From Chara braunii (taxonomy: Eukaryota; Streptophyta; Charophyceae; Charales; Characeae), in assembly GCA_003427395.1 (NCBI GenBank), contig BFEA01000555.1:172780-194885 (forward strand): a stretch of 22,106 nucleotides of DNA, given 5' to 3'. Shown here piece after piece: positions 18,361 through 22,106 of this stretch (its first letter is position 1; each line of letters begins with the position of its first letter). The translations under genes and the position numbers were made by a program. A model generated the notes under the pieces. That model was not told the origin of the DNA. It was given only the letters and a program-made list of their open reading frames with translations, and searched no databases.

Positions 18361-19315
18361 GCAGTTTTGGCGATCCAACCTGAATAGGGGAGATGATGTC
18401 ATAGGTCTGCATTGCGTTGGGTACTGGCTTAGAGGTAGGCATAGGCTTAGCTTGTAGGAGGACCTTGGGTAAGAATGTGCTATGGAGCTTTATTCTCCGT
18501 ACACTTATGAATTTAACTTAGGTATTAGTTTGTTTTATGTTACAGGTCCTCTTGATCGTTTGATTCAAAATCTGTAATAAATTCAACTTGATCCCACGAG
18601 GATCATCTTCTGTTATCACTGATAACAGGTCGGTTGCCGATTCTTCGTTTTACGACCCAACTCCACTCCACTCTGATTACTCAACCTGAAGGTTTTAGCC
18701 TGGTGGTTTTTATTGTTTTATTAAGGTTTTCACCCAGACTTTTATTGAATGATCATTTAACAAAGAGACTGGGTATTTAATTATGGAAGGTTGGACAAAC
18801 TTGAAAGCGGGGGCTTGCATGACTAAAGCGAGGGGTATGGGTATAGAGAATGATTGAAGTTGACTCCGTGTAGTATGTGGACTTTTGGTTGACTCTTTGA
18901 TGTGATTGCAGATATGTTCTGTGGTTCGAACTCTTGATTTAACTATCTGCGATCACATACATATATATGGTTGTGAGAAGTCTCACTATGATTGTGAGAA
19001 ATGATCGTCACATACTTATTCCTCACTATATGTATACACACATACCTATGTTTGGGTGTTCGCGTGACCTGAGGGGTCCACACTTAAGGGTTTAATTGGG
19101 GTCGAGATTGAGAAAGGAAGGAAAACTTTTTTTATTGTTGTATGTTTCTTAAAGATTTCTTAGTCGGACGTTGGTTCTAGGCTTGGATTCGAGGTCCTTG
19201 TCCATCACATCCCAGGTCCTAGACTCTACATGAAAGGGATCACCTCCCGCGCAGAACCTATTTGCCCTGCCCACCGGAACACTCAGCCTAAAGGCCGAAG
19301 GTGTCGTGGAGGTCA

Positions 19316-19425
19316 CACGGTTGTTCCTTCAGCCGTGCAATATCGTGAAGGGGTAGACCTTCATGATACTTCGAGTTTGATACTTGAGTGTCATAAGTGG
19401 TACTCGAACCCACGAGGGACCGCTT
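19316..19425 (+). other. Three consecutive hairpins in R2, copy B
   Basis: CACGGTT (19316-19322) with AGCCGTG (19331-19337); TATCGTGAAGG (19341-19351) with CCTTCATGATA (19358-19368), 11 bp with one G-T; AAGTGGT (19395-19401) with ACCGCTT (19419-19425). Compared with copy A, the first stem has one A-T to G-C paired change and the second stem has another. Spacing of the three hairpins is preserved. Confidence 0.65.
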
Positions 19426-19499
19426 GATTATGAACACTATATAGTACGTCATCATTGCGACTGTTTGCATATTCGTACATTGCTAGTCGATATGGAAAG

Positions 19500-20072
19500 G
19501 TCCTGCGTCCGCACGGTTTTATACTAAGTTTCGCGCGCGTCGCATATCCGATTTCCACATCGGAGAATTATGGGATCGCTATTGAAGAGACTAGGATTGT
19601 GTGCGTTGTTTTGTTTGTATCGTTTAAATTTGTGTGTGTGTGTGTGTCCGTGTTTTTAATTTTTATGTTCTTCGAATGGGGTAACGAGTGGTGTGTGGGA
19701 AGCGTCCTAGTCGATCGACGACGGGTCGAGCTTGGGACCTCGGCCCCCTAAGGCGTCGGTTCGCGTGCGGGTCCGATAGAGGTGTAAGACCGCGCGTACC
19801 TCCTATGCTACAGCGAACGAGAAACGCCCTCGGTTGGTCCACCTCTGCGATTGCAACTCGTTAGCTTTCGTATTGTGGAATGGTAGCTCGGCGGGGATAC
19901 GCCCACCGAAGGTAGGTGATAGCTCCCGCAAGGTGGAGGTAAGTCGTGCCTCGCGTGGGCCCTATCATTTCGTAGGGGCTCGCGAGAGGTATGGTTGGCG
20001 CACTCGGCTGCAGCGGCTTGTGGAAACCCCATGTGTATTCGCGACGAGGATTAGACCAACTCCTACATGACG
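19500..20072 (+). repeat. Conserved 3' terminus of copy B
   Basis: Matches 6600-7173 at about 85 percent by eye. GGCG (19890-19893) pairs with CGCC (19900-19903) where copy A has GACG with CGTC, a compensatory change. The stem GGTTG with CGGCT near 19993-20009 is retained through wobble pairs. Confidence 0.65.
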
Positions 20073-20120
20073 CGGCCGGGAGGGTCCCGCCCCGTTTGTG
20101 CGGTGCTGGACCGATGCGCT
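20073..20120 (+). repeat. Forward copy of the segment shared with 12178
   Basis: CGGCCGGGAGGGTCCCGC continues directly from the end of R2. It matches 12178-12225 in direct orientation and 7174-7221 in reverse complement. CGGGA with TCCCG forms a small hairpin at its start. Confidence 0.6.
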
Positions 20121-20242
20121 CAACACTTTTGATTGTTCCTTCTTGGTCTGTCTTCAATCTCATAGTTGTCGTTGTTATCGGTGGCCTAGAAACCAGGGCC
20201 AATGGGGAGAAGTTACTCACGTCGTCTATCCTTGCACGCGTT

Positions 20243-20950
20243 GTTATTATGGAAAATATGTGAAATAGCCCTGAACGCTTATGTATATGCTAAATACCCA
20301 TAAATTTTAAACCACCTAAACCTTTCAACGCTTAAAAAATAAAAGCCCCTCGGTTAACACGGGAGGCGGGCAGGTTCGGCAACACCAGTGTGAAATGGTT
20401 GGTCGCGCCAGCCAAATTGAGGTCTGCATCAGTTTGTTTTTTTGGGCGTGCAACTCGAATCTAGGCTCACCAACGATAGATGAGAAAGGTACTGGTGCTT
20501 TAAATGGAAAGAGTGAAATATCGCTTCGATATTTTTAAAAAATTATGAATGCCTTTTTGGATGCAAATTGTTGCATTATAACTCTGTCAGGGGGCTGCCA
20601 ACTTGTGTTATTTCCTGCCAGGCTCAAAACACAAACTTGTGCAATTATGAATGTCATTTTGGACTTATATGGTTGCGTTATATCTTTGTCAGGGGGTTGC
20701 CAACTTTATGTTATACCGGACCAGGGTCAGAACGCAAACTTGTGGAACCCTTTGACAGAGGTATAAAGACAAAGATGTAAATCGAAAAGGGCATTTGAAA
20801 AACTTTTATTACATTTACCTTTATATTTTCATATTGTGTTCAAAACCATCATTTTTCATAGGGGTATTGGGCTCAACTCACATCTTGCAGGACCATTTTA
20901 GCATATACGTGAAGTTTTAGGGCTATTTGACAAATTTTTCCTAGTTATTA
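20243..20950. mobile_element. Non-autonomous DNA transposon with TIRs and 7-bp TSD
   Basis: GTTATTA at 20243-20249 and again at 20944-20950 bracket a 694-bp element. Its termini are inverted: the left end reads TGGAAAATATGTGAAATAGC and the right end, reverse-complemented, TAGGAAAAATTTGTCAAATA. Both continue with AGCCCT and then a GTATATGCTAAA-type word, giving about 45 bp of imperfect terminal inverted repeat. There is no transposase frame. TSD length near 7-8 bp could fit hAT (8 bp), but the TIR start is not diagnostic and a MULE (9 bp) with a mutated flank is also possible. Confidence 0.75.
20542..20745 (+). repeat. Tandem duplication of 102 bp inside the TIR element
   Basis: Two units, 20542-20643 and 20644-20745, both start ATTATGAATG and share GTCAGGGGG, 'gccaact', 'gttat' and 'caaacttgtg'. 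The duplication explains the paired plus-strand frames at 20545-20766 and 20568-20780, which are not genes. Confidence 0.8.
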
Positions 20951-21103
20951 GGGAAAGTTTTCGAGTCCTCGTAGCTCTCCGATTTTTCAGAAAAGAGGTA
21001 GCCCCTACCGGGAACTCCCAATCTGGTTGGACTTGTTCCTTCGGCTTGGTCACCAAAATATCGTGCTGGTTCGGACAACTCTGCAGCCAGACAGTGGAGG
21101 GGT

Positions 21104-21178
21104 ATTCCGTAAAATTTCCTTTGCTGTTATTCCGCAAAATTTCCTTTGCTGTTATTTCGCAAAATTTTCTTTGTTGTT
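21104..21178 (+). repeat. Three tandem 25-bp units
   Basis: Units at 21104, 21129 and 21154 read ATTCCGTAAAATTTCC then TTTGCTGTT, with a few substitutions increasing to the right. Weak similarity to AAAATTT words elsewhere is probably compositional. Confidence 0.9.
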
Positions 21179-21310
21179 ATTTATTATAAGACTAAGCTAT
21201 ATTATTCTCTTAATTTTACCTTTCACTATCTACCTAGCGCTATTCCTAAGCCTATACAGGGACTCCCTGCAAGCATAGCTACCTTTCACCCCCGCCCTAA
21301 CGGTGATAGT

Positions 21311-21351
21311 TAGGGAGTAGGGTAGGGAGTAGGGTGGGGAGTAGGGTGGGG
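21311..21351 (+). repeat. G-rich tandem repeat, G-quadruplex-prone
   Basis: TAGGGAGTAGGG is repeated with GGGG variants, giving seven G runs of three or four within 41 bases. This satisfies the usual intramolecular G-quadruplex pattern. It resembles degenerate telomere-like repeats but with an AGTA spacer, so it is not telomeric DNA. Confidence 0.75.
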
Positions 21352-21589
21352 CCGCTGTTGAGGGGTTGGCGGTTAACACAAAGACCAAACATTTTGCCTG
21401 TAGCTGTGCCACCCATCCAATTCCCGCACCCATCATTGAGTAGCAGCAGTGGCTATGACCAACTCTCTCCCACATACCACTTACAACCACTTACGCTCAC
21501 ACTCATACTCGTGTTGGTCATAGACCCTACCATTACTGATCAGGGGGTATCAAGTGGACTATCACAGCTGGTTGGCACTAAGTGCGCCA

Positions 21590-21663
21590 CAGTCGTTCGT
21601 TGGGCTCGAACCCACAACTTATGAGTGTCACTTGCGTGCCTAACCAACTAAGACCCGGACCGC
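21590..21663 (-). mobile_element. tRNA-derived SINE head (degenerate tRNA-like)
   Basis: Read on the minus strand, TTAGTTGGTTAGG (about 21651-21639) fits a pol III A box. GGGTTCGAGCCC (about 21613-21602) fits a B box with a T arm that has one mismatch in five. Spacing between the boxes is tRNA-like, and the putative anticodon loop reads CTCATAA. The anticodon stem pairs poorly and the acceptor ends do not pair, so this is not a working tRNA. A SINE whose body would extend to lower coordinates is the best reading; its end and target duplication were not identified. Confidence 0.55.
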
Positions 21664-21825
21664 ATAGGCATGCGAAAAAGCGCAGGTTTTGGCGCGGAGG
21701 GGTTTTTAAGACCCCATAGGCCGTCGAGCGTGGCCTGGAAGAACTTCAACTTTCGTTTCCACTTGCTGTAATGATGGCGAAATTCTCTGTGGCACCCCAA
21801 AATTCCGAAAAAAAATGCCAAAGTT

Positions 21826-21924
21826 AGGGTCAGATCCCACTAGCCCCTATTGTTCATTTTCGACTGTCGATCTTCGTAATCGAGGGTGAAAAATGAATAA
21901 TCCAGGGTAGTGGGATCTGACCCT
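21826..21924. repeat. 99-nt near-palindromic hairpin element
   Basis: AGGGTCAGATCCCACTA (21826-21842) is the exact reverse complement of TAGTGGGATCTGACCCT (21908-21924). Inner helices follow: TTCATTTT with AAAATGAA, and the apex TCGAT (21867-21871) with ATCGA (21879-21883) around CTTCGTA. The apex resembles the third hairpin of the copy A module array (TCGATTCTTGATGAAATCGA) and the one at 11327-11340. No target-site duplication is evident. Confidence 0.85.
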
Positions 21925-22051
21925 TACATGGTAGGTCCCAGCGAGGGCCTCCGTCGTAGGCGGAGGCAGAGGGGGTGGACGTGAAACCGATTGACTTACC
22001 GTGAGGGCACAGGTGCGCAGCCCGTAGTTTGTATATGGTTGACCCCTTAGG

Positions 22052-22053
<2 letters not shown>

Positions 22054-22106
<53 letters not shown>
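22054..22106 (+). repeat. (GA)n microsatellite at window end
   Basis: At least 26 GA dinucleotides, truncated by the window edge. Confidence 0.95.

Larger units (their letters stand above)
12950..20072 (+). repeat. Composite non-coding repeat, copy B (about 7.1 kb)
   Basis: Same-orientation partner of 2078-7173. Order: R1 (12950-13735), GC-richer middle, hairpin modules (14704-15318), about 2.4 kb not found in copy A (15319-17734, with a GA microsatellite and the hairpin array at 16869-17591), then R2 (17735-20072). No mobile-element protein is detectable. Divergence from copy A is too great for a recent assembly duplicate. Confidence 0.75.
17735..20072 (+). repeat. R2 block of copy B
   Basis: Aligns with 4737-7173. 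It is about 100 bp shorter, chiefly because it has four rather than five 122-bp units. It keeps the three consecutive hairpins (19316-19425) and the GC-richer terminus. Confidence 0.8.

Noticed and set aside
2078-20072. Copies A and B as a haplotype or assembly duplication
   Set aside because: Divergence with many indels and a 2.4-kb difference is too great for allelic or assembly duplicates.

Overview
This window looks like intergenic, repeat-dominated nuclear DNA from a eukaryote. I found no protein-coding gene I would defend in 22.1 kb. The evidence for eukaryotic nuclear DNA is long CT/GA microsatellites, a short transposon-like element with terminal inverted repeats and a target-site duplication, a degenerate tRNA-like (SINE-type) segment, minisatellites, and large diverged duplications without conserved open frames. 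A land plant is my best guess, mainly from the overall texture and a motif at 6650 and 19550 resembling the 'cccacatcgg' motif common in plant LTR elements. That assignment is weak.

Layout. Positions 1-2077 are AT-rich, apparently unique DNA with one foldback element (983-1157). Positions 2078-7173 (copy A) and 12950-20072 (copy B) are two diverged, same-orientation copies of one large non-coding composite repeat. Each copy has a 5' block (R1), a series of hairpin modules, a tandem array of about 122-bp units, and a well-conserved 3' block that itself folds into hairpins. Copy B carries about 2.4 kb more than copy A, including a separate hairpin array at 16869-17591. The 5.7 kb between the copies holds minisatellites, a long CT microsatellite with an assembly gap, and a dense run of short perfect hairpins (especially 10311-12798). 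Positions 20073-22106 hold a segment shared with 12178, a 0.7-kb terminal-inverted-repeat element with a 7-bp target-site duplication, small tandem repeats, a tRNA-like segment on the minus strand, a 99-nt hairpin, and a GA microsatellite that runs off the window edge.

The most unusual signal is a recurring architecture: hairpins whose loops are conserved while their stems differ in sequence but still pair. It occurs in at least two tandem families (3569-4000 with 14704-15318, and 16869-17591). It also occurs between the aligned copies A and B, where some stem positions show paired changes (A-T to G-C). This implies that folding, as RNA or as single-stranded DNA, is maintained or repeatedly regenerated. 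Whether this is an undescribed structured non-coding repeat family or the footprint of a DNA-level process such as template switching at palindromes cannot be settled from one window.
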